Shown piece after piece: positions 19,664 to 29,642 of a DNA stretch of 64,000 nt. The notes beneath the pieces are model-generated. The model saw only the letters and a program-made list of their open reading frames with translations. It made no database searches and had not been told where the DNA came from. Source of the DNA: Gerris lacustris (Eukaryota > Arthropoda > Insecta > Hemiptera > Gerridae); assembly GCA_951217055.1 (NCBI GenBank), contig OX578276.1, positions 12,569,430 through 12,633,429 of the forward strand, read 5' to 3'. Numbering within the stretch: the stretch's first letter is position 1; each line of letters starts with the position of its first letter. The position numbers and the translations under genes are program-made.

Positions 19664-22600
19664 TTATTCTAAATATCCTATTGCCCTAGTCGAAATGCCA
19701 TCATCCATTAAAATTCTCTTATCATCAAACGGAGATAATGCAACTTTATTAATCTCAATCGAATATAAATCGTGTTGAAACGAACGAATTTGTCTAACTA
19801 GGGTTCTTAACTCTACACCTAACCGTAAACTATCTTCAAAATCTTTTATTTTAATTACATTTTTTACAACTATACTCTGTACACCTTTAATCTTTTTAAT
19901 TTCTTTATTATTTAATTCCATGCAGTACATTTTTGCTCTGAGACCTATAAATTTTTTAATAATTTCTCCTTTCGCTTCATCTTTGAATTTTCCTACAACC
20001 TTCTTGTTAATCGGTGAATAAAGAGGATTGGTGATATCCAAATCATGCGTGTCGAGATGGTTGACAATAGGTAGCAGTTCCAAATATAGATCTTCACATT
20101 GTATCTTATATATAAAGCTGTCCGTATCCATATATGATAATGTAATTCTTTCAGGTCCAAATAGTGGAATCATAGTTTCATAATTGAATTCATACATTTT
20201 ACATTTCGAAATGTCTAATATGGCCATCCCGACGTAGATAGGCTTGTTGAACAGAATCTTCTTCTTTGCCAAGTGAACAGCTGCGAGATTCTCGTTGTAT
20301 ATGGTCCTGTCGATGAATTCCGGTTTTGATACCAACTTCTCTATTCTTTTCTTGTCGTTGACGAGCCTCAGATTTAACCGTCTTCTTAAATTTTCCATTG
20401 TTTTTCCATATACGGCGTTGTTGTATAGCTTATACAGGTCCTTTTCGAAATCGGAGGTCGCCTGGGCTCTTAGAGTTGTATTGTAATCAATGTAAGGTTT
20501 AAGCCAAGGTGATTGCTTGAAACGCAATGCTCTATTTATTTTTATAATTTTAAGACCATGCCTAAGTGCCTGCTGCAAGGCCAAGTAGTGAACGACATAA
20601 TTGTTTCTGTTGTTTAAATGAGGAATTAATTTGGTTTGCTTATTGACGGTTAAATTTTCACACAAGAATGGTAACGAATTATGAAGCCTGTGAAGTTCTT
20701 GAGAGTATTCAATATCAACATCAAGTATATAGCCGTAGTTAGATGACTCGGACACCTCCTCCAAGTTGACGGTTGTGGGGTCTACCCATACAAAATCCCC
20801 ATAAGGGAGGGATATCGACATGGCGTAACCGTACAAGTTATTGCAATCTACATAGTATATGTAGACACTCTCTTCATTGGAGTCATAATCTTCCATGTAC
20901 TTGTTATTGGCTTTTATATATCGATGTGATACCTGGCATATACCTCCACGTAGTCCTTTCTCTATCATTAATAGCTGTTCATAGTCATTCAACAACTCTA
21001 ATTTTATATTACAAAATCGAAGCATTGCATCCCACGTAAGTCCTGGAAGCGTGAAATAATGAGCTGGATCTAGGTAGTGGGTTTTTATCGTTACATTTCG
21101 AAAAGTCTCAAATATGTCAGCCAACAGCAATACATCAGTTTTTACATAAATGTCACAATATTGACCCAGGTTTTCTACTTTTAAGGTATTCCAAACGTTG
21201 CAGGCATGGTTGTACTCTTCATCGGTTATATTGATTCTATTGAGTTTGTTATAAAATGCTTCTTTAGGTGGTAGTTCAGTGTCTCGGAGTTTATCTATAT
21301 TATCTATGTAGTCGTACGGAAATACCCCTTTGCGGGTTAATAGTTGAATATGTTCTGCTGGAAAATGTCTTTTCATTATTTTGAAATCTTTTACTCCTTT
21401 AGTCAACTTATCTAGGCTTTCAGCCATGAATCTAAAACTATCTATAAATCGGAGTTTAATAAATCTATTTACTACTTTCGAAAATGTTATGTATTTTTCT
21501 TCTGTGCATGGAATTATGTCTATTTTGTTATTATCACAACCTAATTCTTTAATTATAAAATGGCTGTCGTAACCACTTAAATTATGGAATATTATTGGAA
21601 GAAAGTTAGGAGCGGTATATCGTAAATTACAAGAACTATGTGCTGCTCCTCTGTATGCTCCTGTTATGTGACAGTGATCTCTTACTTTAACATCAGATTT
21701 ATTTATAGGCTTTTTACACATGTAACAAATTGTACACTTATTAAATTCTTCCTTCTCTTGCGGCGTTAAAGGGGTCATTGGAGTTTTCAATTGATAAATT
21801 TTAGAAACTTCTTCAGCAATAGTTGTTAGATGACACATTAATGTTTTTGCTGCATCGGGACCACGATAAATTAAAGGCTCAGTCGGAAGGTTTGAATTGA
21901 TACTTTGAACACCCTCCGAGTGTTGGAGGTAGCAACAAAAGCTAAATGGCTCGTGTTTTTGATACGGTAAGGTGAAACTATTTAGTGGATTAGGTGGACA
22001 GGTGGAAATAGGTGTGAGCTGAGCTTCAAAATCACAGTAGATTACATATGGAACTCTTAGACAACGTTCAACATTTTTAAATTCTACAAATGAACTGGAT
22101 TCAGGCATTTCAATTAACACAGGTTTATGCTCTACACAGAGTTTAAGATGGTTAGCAAGTTTTTCCTCTTTTTTCAAACCACGTTGATCATCAAAATGCG
22201 AGAAACAACGCTTACAAATTTTTATAGCGTGCTCATGTTTAGTTATCTGACTTCTAACTAATCTATTAAAATCTTTAATGAAAACATAATGGGCACTGCC
22301 GTTAGGATTATTCAGCAAAAGTAAATCTCTATGATCATCCTTCTCTTGCTTTACTACTTTCAGTGGATAAATAATATTAGATTTATTTTTTAAACCAAAC
22401 ACATTAATTGAAATATTATTTTTTGACTCGAATGACTTAATTTTCTTTAATTGCACTGGATAATGCAAACAATCAAAATCATAATTGTGAACTACATTGG
22501 TGTAGGAAGATTGGCGTTCTGGACGTTCATTTACTAATTTAGCCAGTACAGAATATTTAAAACAAAACAAGTCCTTATTTTCAACATTAATACATGCTTT

Positions 22601-23566
22601 TTTATTTTGAATAATATCAGGAAGTGGAATATAAGTACTTCCCCTTAAAGGAGAATACCTGTTTATTCGAAGACGCAGTCCGTCGACGCCCTCGAGTGTC
22701 CATCCACTGTTTTTGAGCTGAGCCTCCTCCATCTCGTTGTTCAGCTTGTTGTATTCGGTGGTGAGAAAGTCGTCCAGGTCGGTCTCCTTGAATACGGCCC
22801 TGTTCTTCGTCTTGAAGGCTCGCTGGCAATGGTCACCAGCGGTATTTGTGAAGAAGCACTCGGCTACTATGTTAATCTTGACGGCGTGGTGCTCTTCCAG
22901 GGCGAGAAGGATTTGTCCAGTTAACTTGTCGGTAATGGCACGCAGGAAAGACGCCAAGTCGTGGCAGTCGTCAGATCTGATGAAGTACGAGCGAAGTCTA
23001 CCGTCGAACGCCGTCTCGTAGTAGGATAACCCGTCTGCATCGGGTCGTAGGCCGAGTAACGTGCTTGTTTTTGGCTCCGCTTTCGTCAACTTAGCAGGAG
23101 GTTGTCCGCAGGTTTCCTCGTGACGCAGCAGGTTATGGCGGTTGGTAAATACGTGGCCACAGGTGGAGCATTCCCTGCTGAAGGTGGCATTACAGGTATC
23201 TTCATGTCTCCTACGGTTGTCTACTCGGGTGAATCCTTGGCCGCACATACCGCAGAGTAGCGCACACGCCTCGTCAATATCGGGGTTTGTCGGCTCGTTG
23301 TTGCAAGTCTCTTCATGCCTTTTTCGGTTGTCTACTCGGGAAAAGCCGGTTCCACATTTTCCGCAGAGAAGTAGAGCGACGGCGTTAAAATCATCGTCAG
23401 GTTTGCAGGACTTGAGATGTCTGGTCAGGGCGTCCTTCCTTGAATATTCCTTCCCGCAGATAGAGCAGGGGAAGCGCCGGTCCGCCTGACAACCAGCTTC
23501 ATGGCGACACCGAATATCAGGCCGGGCAAACACCAGTCCACACTTGGCACACTTGAAGGTGTCCAT
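19664..23566 (-). CDS. Protein-primed DNA polymerase B with N-terminal zinc fingers
   Basis: Replicates the Polinton from its ends. I start at the ATG at 23566 (MDTFKCAKCGL), 25 codons inside the longest frame, because the finger begins at once; this gives 1300 residues. Numbering from the longest frame: five C2HC fingers occupy about 28-180 (each C-x2-C, RH, C). An undefined domain covers 195-400. Exo I (YCDFEAQL) is near 537, Exo II (NLSGYDSHF) near 690 and Exo III (YVKTDVLLLAD) near 830. Pol A (DCNNLYGYAMS) is near 932, Pol B (YNNAVYGKTMEN) near 1075 and Pol C (SYMDTDSF) near 1170. All catalytic acids are present. Base composition changes sharply at about 22660: the finger-coding end is GC-rich, the rest AT-rich. 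Confidence 0.95.
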   Translation of the reverse strand: MDTFKCAKCGLVFARPDIRCRHEAGCQADRRFPCSICGKEYSRKDALTRHLKSCKPDDDFNAVALLLCGKCGTGFSRVDNRKRHEETCNNEPTNPDIDEACALLCGMCGQGFTRVDNRRRHEDTCNATFSRECSTCGHVFTNRHNLLRHEETCGQPPAKLTKAEPKTSTLLGLRPDADGLSYYETAFDGRLRSYFIRSDDCHDLASFLRAITDKLTGQILLALEEHHAVKINIVAECFFTNTAGDHCQRAFKTKNRAVFKETDLDDFLTTEYNKLNNEMEEAQLKNSGWTLEGVDGLRLRINRYSPLRGSTYIPLPDIIQNKKACINVENKDLFCFKYSVLAKLVNERPERQSSYTNVVHNYDFDCLHYPVQLKKIKSFESKNNISINVFGLKNKSNIIYPLKVVKQEKDDHRDLLLLNNPNGSAHYVFIKDFNRLVRSQITKHEHAIKICKRCFSHFDDQRGLKKEEKLANHLKLCVEHKPVLIEMPESSSFVEFKNVERCLRVPYVIYCDFEAQLTPISTCPPNPLNSFTLPYQKHEPFSFCCYLQHSEGVQSINSNLPTEPLIYRGPDAAKTLMCHLTTIAEEVSKIYQLKTPMTPLTPQEKEEFNKCTICYMCKKPINKSDVKVRDHCHITGAYRGAAHSSCNLRYTAPNFLPIIFHNLSGYDSHFIIKELGCDNNKIDIIPCTEEKYITFSKVVNRFIKLRFIDSFRFMAESLDKLTKGVKDFKIMKRHFPAEHIQLLTRKGVFPYDYIDNIDKLRDTELPPKEAFYNKLNRINITDEEYNHACNVWNTLKVENLGQYCDIYVKTDVLLLADIFETFRNVTIKTHYLDPAHYFTLPGLTWDAMLRFCNIKLELLNDYEQLLMIEKGLRGGICQVSHRYIKANNKYMEDYDSNEESVYIYYVDCNNLYGYAMSISLPYGDFVWVDPTTVNLEEVSESSNYGYILDVDIEYSQELHRLHNSLPFLCENLTVNKQTKLIPHLNNRNNYVVHYLALQQALRHGLKIIKINRALRFKQSPWLKPYIDYNTTLRAQATSDFEKDLYKLYNNAVYGKTMENLRRRLNLRLVNDKKRIEKLVSKPEFIDRTIYNENLAAVHLAKKKILFNKPIYVGMAILDISKCKMYEFNYETMIPLFGPERITLSYMDTDSFIYKIQCEDLYLELLPIVNHLDTHDLDITNPLYSPINKKVVGKFKDEAKGEIIKKFIGLRAKMYCMELNNKEIKKIKGVQSIVVKNVIKIKDFEDSLRLGVELRTLVRQIRSFQHDLYSIEINKVALSPFDDKRILMDDGISTRAIGYLE

Positions 23567-23831
23567 AATAATTTTTTTTGTGATACGAACACAAACTAAA
23601 ACTTTATAACTAAAAATGTACTTTAAATTTATGTGAAACACAAACTAAAAATATATTTTTTATGAAAACAAACAAACTGAAAAAGAACTTTAATTTTTTG
23701 AGAAACAAACACAAACTGAAAATTTACTTTGATTTTTGTAAAGCAAAAATAAACTGAAAAAGTACTCACTGTTTGAGAGTTGAGAGTCTGCACGTTCAGG
23801 AGCGGTGTTAACACTTTGACTACTGACGCGA
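23567..23831 (-). other. PolB 5' leader with A-rich repeats
   Basis: Between the predicted start site and the PolB ATG are four or five imperfect ~45-bp direct repeats built on ACAAACTAAAAA / ACAAACTGAAAA. No intron signal was needed to reach the ATG. Confidence 0.5.
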
Positions 23832-23867
23832 GAATGAGCTCCCGGCCGGAGGTTGCCTCTATTTATA
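23832..23867 (-). promoter_or_regulatory. TATA box and initiator for PolB
   Basis: On the minus strand TATAAATAG begins at 23867, 32 nt upstream of the A at 23835 in TCATTC, an arthropod-type initiator. A GC-rich stretch lies between them. It drives leftward into PolB and repeats the architecture of the protease promoter. Confidence 0.65.
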
Positions 23868-24044
23868 ACCTCGCCCCCCCCTACTCCCCCGTACAAAAGC
23901 CCGCACCAATGGGAAGCGAGTATTTATTTCGAGCTCTCTCATTGGTCCGTTAAAAAACAGCTGTGAAAAAAGCTCCCTAATGATACGCATGCGCAGTAGT
24001 TTACCTCATATTACGCAATACTTTCATAATACGACGCAATAATA

Positions 24045-25010
24045 TTCTAAAAATAAGACGTAATAGTTGCTTAATGTTGTGCAATACTTTCAAAATACGA
24101 CGCAATATATGTTTATATTTATGACGTAATAGTTGCTGAATGTTGTGCAATAATCCTAAAATACGACGCAATAAATGTGTGTTTATATTTATAAGACGTA
24201 ATACTTTCATAATACGACTCAATTATTGTATAAATAAGACGTAATAGTCAATGTTGTGTAACATTTTTACCCAATATTATGCAATAATTCCAAAATACGA
24301 CGCAATTACTGAATAAATAATAATGTTTATATAAATATGTAGAAATATTCGAAAAATCGTAAATATCTCCTAAACGGTTGATTTTAGAGCAAAATGGAGA
24401 ATTTTCGACCCCCCTTTAGGAAACCCCATCTGATCTCATCATTTGTGATAATATGGCGTCATCAAAACTTGAAAAAATCCAAGATGGCGGTGATCGCCAG
24501 AAGGGGGGTAAGCGGTGGGGCCATCAGAGAGGCTCCGTCTAGGTAGATGGGAGGAGGTTAAGGAGTGGGGGGAACAATCACGTGGTGGTGACGTGAACGG
24601 AAGAGGTGGTTGGACGCGACGCATGCGCAGTAGTATATGTGTATCGAAGTAGACGGAGGGTAGGGAGGGGGGTGTCACGTGATGGTGACGTCATAATATG
24701 GAGACCGTGGAAGAGGACGAGAGATGGTTAGAGGTGTTTAGAGGGTGGGGGAGGTGGTTGGACGCGACGCATGCGCAGTAGTATATGTGTATCGAAGTAG
24801 ACGGAGGGTAGGGAGGGGGGTGTCACGTGATGCAGGGGGTCCAAGTACTCGGGAGGTGGTCACGTGGGTCCGTAAAAGAGGACGGGAGGTGGTTAGAGGT
24901 GATTAAGGAGTGGGGGAGGGGGTTTAAACAGTCATACAAGACTACGCCACACAGGGTCGAGGGGTGGGGGGAGGAGGTGGCGGTCCCAGAACCGCCTAAT
25001 ATACACTACT
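24045..25010. repeat. Polinton right terminal inverted repeat (966 bp)
   Basis: Inverse of 11258-12223, same length. The repeat motif continues a little inward (24010-24044), where the left end has diverged. The G-rich outer part contains TCACGTGA and CGCATGCGC. Confidence 0.95.
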
Positions 25011-25016
25011 CTCTTC
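25011..25016. repeat. Polinton target-site duplication, right copy (CTCTTC)
   Basis: Identical to 11252-11257 and immediately outside the right TIR. Confidence 0.95.
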
Positions 25017-25188
25017 TTTTAAAGAATTTATAGCTTTTTCAATAGCCTCGTCCCTTCTTTTCTCGGTGGCCGATTTTTGATTTCCCGGATGCCGTTGACG
25101 GAAGTGATGAAGCACTGTCTGACCAAATATGGACTGGGGAATTAGTAGGCATTGGTGATTGTTGTGGTGAAATATCTTCCAGATCCTC
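25011..25188 (-). CDS. Harbinger MADF/BESS protein, 5' part of split exon
   Basis: An acceptor (TTTTTCAG) precedes 25188. The exon reads EDLEDISPQQSPMPTNSPVH, a Ser/Pro-rich linker. Near 25072 an A-run shifts the frame by one base; beyond it the other frame reads ATEKRRDEAIEKAINSLKEE up to the Polinton edge. The next codons are at 11257. The shift is either a sequencing error or a real lesion. The family's C-terminal helices are therefore cut by the Polinton. Confidence 0.65.
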
Positions 25189-25233
25189 CTGAAAAATACA
25201 AAGTACTTAATGTTAAATTAATCGTTGTTTCAG

Positions 25234-26037
25234 TTACCGAATTCTGAGGAAGAATGGCAAGCTACAGGCAAGGACTTTGAAAACCGATGGAACTTTCCCA
25301 ATTGCGGTGGAGCAATAGACGGGAAGCACATTAGAATTAAGAAACCTCCAAATAGTGGTTCATTTTTTTATAATTACAAGGGGTATTGCAGTGTAGTTCT
25401 TATGGCAGTTGTTAACGCAGACTACGAGTTTATATATGTGAACGTGGGATGTAATGGCAGAGTGTCTGATGGAGGTGTGATTGAATGTACCAGTTTTTAT
25501 AAGAAATTGATGAACAAGAACCTTAACTTGCCACCGAACAACATGAATAAGGCGAACCTTAATTTTGTATTTGTAGCTGATGACGCTTTTGCATTACATG
25601 AAAACATACTGAAACCATATCCCCAGAGACAATTAACTCACGATGAGCGCATATTTAATTACCGCTTAAGCAGAGCTCGCAGAACAGTTGAGAATACATT
25701 TGGCATTCTTTCAAGCCGTTTCCGAGTATTTCATACTGAAATCAACATGAAACCAGAAAAAATTGATTACATTATTCTAGCAGCATGCGTTCTCCACAAT
25801 TTTTTGAGAAAGGAAGGAAAATCGACATACATGCCGATTAATTCTCTAGATATTGAGGATATAGATCGTGGTCAAATTATTCAGGGAAATAGAGGAGACG
25901 ACCAACTGCTAAATTTACAACTGGGTTTTAACAGAAATATTTGTGAAGGTGCAAGAAATAATCGCAACAATTACAAAATTTATTTCGTTAGCGATGGTGC
26001 TGTTTCTTGGCAAGATAATTTTGTTAATAAAGCATAA
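25234..26037 (+). CDS. Harbinger transposase, exon 2 with DDE core
   Basis: Carries the catalytic half of a PIF/Harbinger transposase (residues 143-409 of the spliced product). The first Asp is in NCGGAIDGKHIRIK (Asp171), the second in FVADDAFALHENIL and the Glu in RRTVENTFGILSSRF, so the triad is complete. The acceptor is TTGTTTCAG at 25225-25233. With exon 1 the product is 409 residues, the normal family length, with no stop. The intron is now 16.1 kb because it contains the Polinton. Confidence 0.85.
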   Translation, partial: LPNSEEEWQATGKDFENRWNFPNCGGAIDGKHIRIKKPPNSGSFFYNYKGYCSVVLMAVVNADYEFIYVNVGCNGRVSDGGVIECTSFYKKLMNKNLNLPPNNMNKANLNFVFVADDAFALHENILKPYPQRQLTHDERIFNYRLSRARRTVENTFGILSSRFRVFHTEINMKPEKIDYIILAACVLHNFLRKEGKSTYMPINSLDIEDIDRGQIIQGNRGDDQLLNLQLGFNRNICEGARNNRNNYKIYFVSDGAVSWQDNFVNKA

Positions 26038-27388
26038 AAATAATAATTTTGTTGATAATTTTTAAATTTATATTTTCCAGAAGTCAACCAATAATATAAA
26101 CAAAAATTATTTGTTATGAAAAATGTTTACACTAAGTATATTTATTATTTACACTATAAGTGAGGTAAGATGCCATTTGTGGCAACTTACCCCACGTTTT
26201 TGTAAAACAAATTTAATGTTATCTTGAAGATATTAAAATATTATTTAAACTACTAAACAATAAAATTAAACTTTTAAATAGTTATTTTTGGATGTTCAAT
26301 CTACACCTACCTATATTGACTCCGATAAAAACAAGAAAGAAACAAAACGCAAAAAGTCCTCGAAATCACGCCATGGCATTTATTTTTACCTTAAACTAGG
26401 CCCAAAGTGTGATTGGGTCATCACAACTTGTTACAAAAAATGGGTTCACGAAGATTATATAGGGATTCCGTATTGTCCCAACTGCGCAAATACTAAAAAT
26501 TGATTTTTTAATTATATTTAGGCATTATTTTTTTATTTTTTAACCAAGTGTTTTTTGTGTATTTTTTAAAGGTGGTTTTACCCACCCTATGCGGGAAAGA
26601 TGCCACTTTCGGGAGTTATATAATATGTATGTGAAACAAACATATTTGTTCAGTGACTACAACAATAAGTAAATAATAGTAAGAAAAGGAAGGGTATAGT
26701 TTTATTATTACGTATAATATAATTTCATATTCCTATAAATGTGGCCGAAATTTAAAAAAAAATGTATTAAGTATGACGTCTTACCCCGCCCTACCCTAAT
26801 ATAATTAAAATGGAATTTTAGGACGGGAAATTAATCTCAATGTAGTCCTATTTAAAGAGACAGACTTTTTTAATAAAAAAACAGTTTTACTGTAATCAGA
26901 TGTAAACGGTTAAATAAAAGAAAAAATATTTGATAGTTTTTAGAAGTTAAAAAGGCGCGGATGGGGATTGAGGTGTGTAGTTGTAGTAGGTTGACCACCT
27001 TCCCACTCTTCTATTTTTGCCACCCTATATAGATAGAGGGGTGGGAGTGCCTTCCCTACTTCCCTACGACCTCTTTTTACATATATGTATTTACGTTCCA
27101 CACTTGTCATCTTCAACTATGCCACATCATCATAAACTACTGTTTCAATATTTAATATTTTAGTTTAATACGCTCGATGCATTATATTAGGTATATTGAA
27201 ATAGGAATAAAAATATTTCTCACTTCAAATGTGAAACTTGAGGATAATATTGTATTGGAATTTCTATTAATCTTTCATTTGCAATGATAAGCTGAATATA
27301 ACCAGAAAAGCTAACATTAAAAAACATTTGAATGTCAGTTATTGTATTATAAAATTATTTACAAATAATAAAGTACATTAATAATTAC
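26038..27388. other. 3' region of transposase with a decayed insertion
   Basis: AT-rich. A degenerate insertion at roughly 26160-26800 shows short GGTAAGATGCCA / TGACGTCTTACC-like ends. No intact gene is seen beyond the finger fragment described separately. Confidence 0.4.
26288..26506 (+). pseudogene. Fragment of a transposase C-terminal PHD-like zinc finger
   Basis: The reading DWVITTCYKKWVHEDYIGIP then YCPNCAN resembles the PHD-like finger at the C-terminus of pogo/Tigger-type transposases, with the first Cys pair damaged. The catalytic part is missing. Product assignment is tentative. Confidence 0.4.
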
Positions 27389-27582
27389 CGTAATTGTATG
27401 TTCGTCACTCCCTACAGTCTTTCTACATTCTTCTTGATCTGCTGAAAACATCAACAGATCGTAGTACCATAGGGATGGCTTATATTGATCCTCTGCTGAT
27501 GAGCCTGATTTAGTTGAATTTACTTTTTTTAACTCCTTCCTGAACGCGCAACGCAGATTATTTATTTTCTTTTTAACAGTAT
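27389..27582 (-). CDS. Harbinger MADF/BESS protein, exon 2
   Basis: Between a TTTTAG acceptor (before 27582) and a donor (G/GTAATT after 27389). It continues exon 1 in phase 1 and encodes the second half of the MADF domain: KKKINNLRCAFRKELKKV, then YKPSLWYYDLLMF. It was too interrupted by splicing to show as a long ORF. Confidence 0.7.
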
Positions 27583-27715
27583 CTAAAACATATAATTACA
27601 AATGTAAAATGTATCTTTTAAAATTTATCAGAAATTATTAATAAATTAATTAAACCATTGTAAATTATATATCTGTAGAATTATTATTAAATTACCATAT
27701 TTAAAATGTAATTAC

Positions 27716-27881
27716 CTATTGTCGCAGTCGGTACTGTTCTTCTATAAAACTCTAGTAACACACCGTACGCTTCGTCTTTCAGCCTTTTGTTCGAATAATT
27801 TTCATCTTTTATTTTCCATAGACATGGATATAAACGATACATGTCTATGAATGCTGAAATAAAATTTGGTTTATTGTCCAT
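27716..27881 (-). CDS. Harbinger MADF/BESS protein, exon 1
   Basis: ATG at 27881. Encodes FISAFIDMYRLYPCLWKIKD and AYGVLLEFYRRTVP, the first helices of a MADF (Myb/SANT-related) domain, then a donor (ATAG/GTAATT). The protein is expected to bind the element ends and help the transposase enter the nucleus, as known for PIF/Harbinger ORF pairs. Confidence 0.75.
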
Positions 27882-27889
27882 GGTGTCGT

Positions 27890-28207
27890 CAGTCTAAAAT
27901 TTTCTAACAACGCGAAAAGATCTTGGCCTGCAGTCCGACGGAATGAAATAAACAAATTATAGATGATTCACAATACACGCCTGTAGGCCGACTGATAGTG
28001 TAGGGCGACTTTGTCCTTGAGGCACAGGACTGACAGTCCACGGACTGTCGTCTCTCGTTCCATCCGATCCTCGCCTCTACCCTCCACACACCTACAGTCC
28101 ACCTTCGACTGCAGTCCGTCATCTTAAGATAAACTGACGAGTGTGTGGCCAAGCTCCGTGGACTGTCAGATCATTATCTTCAGTTAAACTGTTAGTGTGT
28201 GGGCCGC
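27890..28207. repeat. Harbinger right terminal and subterminal repeats
   Basis: The end is the inverse of the left terminus. Inside it are several copies of GACTGCAGTCCG / CAGTCCACGGACTG in both orientations, matching CTGCAGTCCG copies near the left end (8600-8690). Such subterminal arrays are probable transposase or MADF binding sites. Confidence 0.7.
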
Positions 28208-28500
28208 TTAAGATATGCAATTCCATTGAAACGTATTAAACATTTTCTAAACTATGGTCACTCTACCGCCTGCATACCCCGGTTTGGCAACGTTGCGTAT
28301 CATGCACGGAGCGTTCCGTCACATACAAAATGTTCTCTCCGACCAATAGTGGGTTCAACGGGCATGGTACGCTACGGTGTTAGCCGATGTCGGAACGGTC
28401 AAATGGGTGCAGTCCCTAACTAATCTATACGAAGAATATTTTTTTGCATGTGTCGGTACGGTTACGTTCCTAGTATGATACGTTCTAGTGGGCAAAGACC

Positions 28501-29101
<601 letters not shown>

Positions 29102-29299
29102 AAATAATAAATAACTATAAAAAAATAAAAATAATTATTAATATCACAAGGAAATGTTTTTAGATATATTTATAAACCTAAAAACGATTAGTAATATCTC
29201 AAGAAAAAATATTTATTATAAATACAAGAAAAGACAGTTCCAACGAATTGTATAGGTAACATTAAAAGGGAACTTAAATTAGTTATTTAACATACATAA

Positions 29300-29500
29300 A
29301 TATCACTGGTTGTGGCAGTGCCAGTCATTGTTGTTTTCTTCACGCATGTTGTTCTCTGTCATGAATGCAAGTTTCCTCTCCTCTTGCTCCAATTTCTTTT
29401 GTAGGAGCCTGTTTTTTTCTACCAATAGCGACAACTTCTTTTACCTTTGTTCCATTTTTTGTTTATACTCTGCTCTGTCGAGCCTTATTGTTGGAGTTTA
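29300..29500 (-). pseudogene. Coiled-coil exon, probably 3' end of the broken Myb/SANT-like gene
   Basis: The minus strand reads LDRAEYKQKMEQR, a stop, then KKLSLLVEKNRLLQKKLEQE, a charged coiled coil. This is what normally follows a Myb/SANT-like DNA-binding domain in insect proteins of this type. It lies downstream of the 30741-31350 fragment and is separated from it by the virus-like ORF. Confidence 0.45.
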
Positions 29501-29603
29501 ATGTGTGACATTGTCTTTATGTCACTCATGTGACTTGACATATAATTTTATAATTTATATTTTGTAAAAGTTGCATTTAATTTTGTATTAATAATATACT
29601 CGA

Positions 29604-29642
29604 GTCCGAATAAGATTAAAAAAATTGTCTTATTACATCAGG
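29604..29642. repeat. ~38-bp direct repeat, left copy
   Basis: AGTCCGAATAAGATTAAAA to TTATTACATCA, matching 30740-30778 with one indel and two substitutions. The pair brackets the virus-like ORF. In the right copy it is coding sequence of the Myb/SANT-like gene. Confidence 0.85.

Larger units (their letters stand above)
11258..25010 (-). mobile_element. Complete Polinton/Maverick element
   Basis: A 13,753-bp self-synthesising transposon or virus-like element. It starts AGTAGTGTATATT and ends with the inverse, has 966-bp terminal inverted repeats, and is flanked by CTCTTC on both sides. From right to left it encodes PolB, packaging ATPase, DUF8207-like protein, chromodomain integrase, adenovirus-type protease, a small ORF, a capsid candidate, an exonuclease-like protein and a PC4-like protein, all on the minus strand. 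Conceptual translations of three stretches of the two TIRs are identical and the key genes have open frames, which suggests a young, perhaps still competent insertion. I did not find a separate penton protein. Confidence 0.95.
8426..28207 (+). mobile_element. PIF/Harbinger DNA transposon carrying a Polinton
   Basis: The ends are GGGGCCCACACACTTACAG at 8426 and its inverse ending at 28207, with TTAA on both sides (8422-8425, 28208-28211). This is consistent with the 3-bp TTA/TAA target duplication of PIF/Harbinger. It encodes a two-exon DDE transposase on the plus strand and a four-exon MADF/BESS protein on the minus strand. Without the 13.75-kb Polinton the element is about 6.0 kb. The transposase intron and the last MADF exon overlap in space, and the Polinton landed in that overlap. 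Confidence 0.85.
8266..28500. mobile_element. Outer inverted-repeat element split by the Harbinger
   Basis: GGTCTTTGCCCACTA at 8266 is matched in inverse at 28486-28500 (TAGTGGGCAAAGACC), followed on each side by AACGTATCA-like sequence. Its own content is only 8266-8421 and 28212-28500, about 450 bp, so it resembles a non-autonomous DNA transposon (MITE) that received the Harbinger. The flanking 3-bp sequences do not match clearly (TGA versus TTA). Confidence 0.5.
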
